Source: Gemmatimonadota bacterium
GTDB taxonomy: Bacteria; Gemmatimonadota; Gemmatimonadetes; Longimicrobiales; Longimicrobiaceae
Assembly (NCBI GenBank): GCA_019348475.1
Contig: JAHWJJ010000050.1
Span: 1 to 14,434 of the forward strand
Direction of reading: 5' to 3'
DNA length: 14,434 bases
The translations under genes were made by a program, and so were the position numbers. Below, in pieces: positions 12,856 to 14,434 of the stretch; within the stretch, counting starts at the first letter, position 1; every line of letters starts with the position of its first letter. Below the pieces are notes generated by a model. That model did no database searches, was not told the DNA's origin, and saw only the letters and a program-made list of their open reading frames with translations.

Positions 12856-14434
12856 GTGACGAACCCTGCAACCGAACCGGCGCGGCGCTCCGCCGTGCAG
12901 CACTTTCTTTCGCACGCGGCCGCCGAGCTGATCCGGCGGGAGATCGCGCGCGCCCGGGGGAACGAGGTGTGCTTCGTCGCGCGCGTGGCCGAGGCGGGGG
13001 AAGTGGTGGAGCCGCGGGTGATCGGGCGGGGGCACGCCGGCGCCGTGCTGGCGCTGGTCACGGACCCGCCGCAGCCCGGGCTGCTGATCCACAACCACCC
13101 CTCCGGCCTGCTGGAGCCGTCCGAGGCGGACTTCCGCGTCGCGTCGCAGCTGTGGGAGCTGGGGCTGGGCTTCGCCATCACCGACAACGGCGCCAGCGAG
13201 CTGTACGTCGCCGTGGAGCCGCCGGACCCGGACGAGACGGAGCCGCTGGACCTGGACCGCATCGATGCGGACCTGGGCCCCACCGGCCCGCTCGCCATCC
13301 GCCACCCCCGCTACGAGGACCGCCCGCAGCAGCGCGAGTTCTCGCGGATGATCGCCGGCCTGTACAACACCGGCGGCGTGGGCGTGGCCGAGGCGGGGAC
13401 GGGGACGGGAAAGTCCGTGGCCTACCTTCTTCCCGCCATCCGGTGGGCGCTGCAGAACGGCGAGCGGACCGTCGTATCCACCAACACCATCAACCTGCAG
13501 GAGCAGCTGGTCGACAAGGACCTGCCGCTGCTGCGCCGCGCCCTGGGCGAAAACTTCCGCTGGGCGCTGGTCAAGGGGCGCAGCAACTACGTCTCCATCC
13601 GCCGCGCGCTGCTCGCGAAGGCCAGCGCGGCGACGCTGTTCGAGCCCGAGAAGCAGGCGGAGCTCAAGGGGATCGTGGACTGGATGGGGCAGACCAACGA
13701 CGGCTCGCTGAGCGACCTGCCGTTCCGCCCCAGCGCGGAGGTGTGGGACGAGGTGCAGAGCGAGACCGACGTGTGCCTGCGCGCCAGGTGCCCGCACTTC
13801 GAGGACTGCCACTACCAGCGCGCACGGCGCGACGCGGCGCAGGCGGACGTGGTGGTCGTCAACCACCACCTGCTGTTCAGCGACATCGCCGTCCGCCGGC
13901 TGCAGGGCAACTACACGGCGCCCGCGGTGCTGCCGCACTACCGGCGGCTGGTGCTGGACGAGGCCCACAACCTGGAAGAGGCCGCCACCAGCCACCTGGG
14001 CTCCACCGTCTCGCGGCGCGGCATCTTTCGCACGCTGCGCCGGCTGGAGACGCGCGGCAAGGGCGTGCTCCCCTCGTTCCGCACGGCCGTCGCGGCGGTC
14101 AAGACCGACCTGGTGGCGCGCTCGGCCATGGACCTGGTGGACGAGCGGATCCTTCCCGCGCTGGAAGGCGCGCGCGAGCGGGCGGCGGCCGTCTTCTCCT
14201 TTCTTTCCGACGTGTTCGCGGGCTCCGATCCCGTCGTCCGGCTGGAAGACAACTTCGACGCGCACCCCATCTGGGTGCTGGGGCTGGACGACTCGCTCAC
14301 GGCGCTGCTGGACAACCTTTCGGGGCTGCTGGAGGGGATGGAGCAGCTGAAGGAGCGGGTGCAGGCGGACGAGCAGCTGAAAGCGGGGCTGGAGCCGCAG
14401 CTGGTGGAGCTGCGCGGCGCGGCCAACCGCATCG
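12856..14434 (+). CDS. RadC-like JAB/MPN domain fused to DinG/XPD-family helicase (3' end outside the window)
   Basis: The first 526 residues from GTG 12856, the first start after an in-frame TGA at 12841. Residues ~15-110 are a JAB/MPN metal-site domain of RadC type: E37, then HNHPSG (79-84), then S89 and D92, so the JAMM ligands are all present. From ~140 a DinG-type superfamily 2 helicase follows. AEAGTGTGKS holds Walker A with K186. TNTINLQEQL is motif Ia. DEAH is at 368-371. Between them C307, C312 and C318 sit in the iron-sulfur insert, followed by VVVVNHHLLF. The fourth ligand position, usually Cys after NY in KGRxNYxC, is S247 here (KGRSNYVS). The protein probably unwinds damaged or structured DNA; the JAB part may act on DNA or protein partners. 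The C-terminal helicase half is not in the window. Confidence 0.9.
   Translation, partial: MTNPATEPARRSAVQHFLSHAAAELIRREIARARGNEVCFVARVAEAGEVVEPRVIGRGHAGAVLALVTDPPQPGLLIHNHPSGLLEPSEADFRVASQLWELGLGFAITDNGASELYVAVEPPDPDETEPLDLDRIDADLGPTGPLAIRHPRYEDRPQQREFSRMIAGLYNTGGVGVAEAGTGTGKSVAYLLPAIRWALQNGERTVVSTNTINLQEQLVDKDLPLLRRALGENFRWALVKGRSNYVSIRRALLAKASAATLFEPEKQAELKGIVDWMGQTNDGSLSDLPFRPSAEVWDEVQSETDVCLRARCPHFEDCHYQRARRDAAQADVVVVNHHLLFSDIAVRRLQGNYTAPAVLPHYRRLVLDEAHNLEEAATSHLGSTVSRRGIFRTLRRLETRGKGVLPSFRTAVAAVKTDLVARSAMDLVDERILPALEGARERAAAVFSFLSDVFAGSDPVVRLEDNFDAHPIWVLGLDDSLTALLDNLSGLLEGMEQLKERVQADEQLKAGLEPQLVELRGAANRI

Overview
The window is very GC-rich DNA from a Gram-negative (diderm) bacterium. 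It holds an outer-membrane usher, many exported proteins and large intergenic families of GC-rich palindromes. That mix fits a Gemmatimonadota/Longimicrobium-type genome, but this is inference from style and gene content. No rRNA or other phylogenetic marker is present.

Layout. (1) 1-870: the 3' end of an unrecognised plus-strand gene, then a single-domain CheY-like response regulator closed by a perfect-stem intrinsic terminator. (2) 870-1660: gene-free, with a ~200-bp tandem duplication that includes the last codons of the next gene. (3) 1643-7460, minus strand: a chaperone-usher pilus locus. Transcription order is DUF4402-type pilin (7460-6933), second DUF4402 subunit (6924-6406), PapD-like chaperone (6367-5525), Cys-containing pilin-like subunit (5528-4920) and usher (4917-2392). 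After a 374-nt gap comes a small exported subunit-like protein (2017-1643). Junctions inside the operon are tight (8 nt, 38 nt, 4-nt ATGA overlap, 2 nt). A long nested hairpin lies in the leader of the first gene. (4) 7733-9252, minus strand: a translationally coupled pair, an AhpD/carboxymuconolactone-decarboxylase-like protein followed by a class V PLP-dependent enzyme. (5) 9253-10247: gene-free, with an alternating A-B-A-B-A array of palindromic repeats. (6) 10248-12293, plus strand: an exported M1-like metallopeptidase with a C-terminal CBM48/AMPK-like beta domain. (7) 12552-12791: a 79-aa hypothetical protein. (8) 12856-end: the N-terminal 526 residues of a RadC-type JAB/MPN domain fused to a DinG/XPD-family helicase, cut by the window edge.

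How it fits together. The pilus genes form a self-contained secretion and assembly unit: subunits are exported by Sec, held by the chaperone and threaded through the usher. The small protein at 1643-2017 shares the N- and C-terminal strand style of the subunits. The most unusual non-coding signal is a dispersed hairpin family with an invariant AAACTGC loop on stems of differing sequence, found at five places in three intergenic regions.
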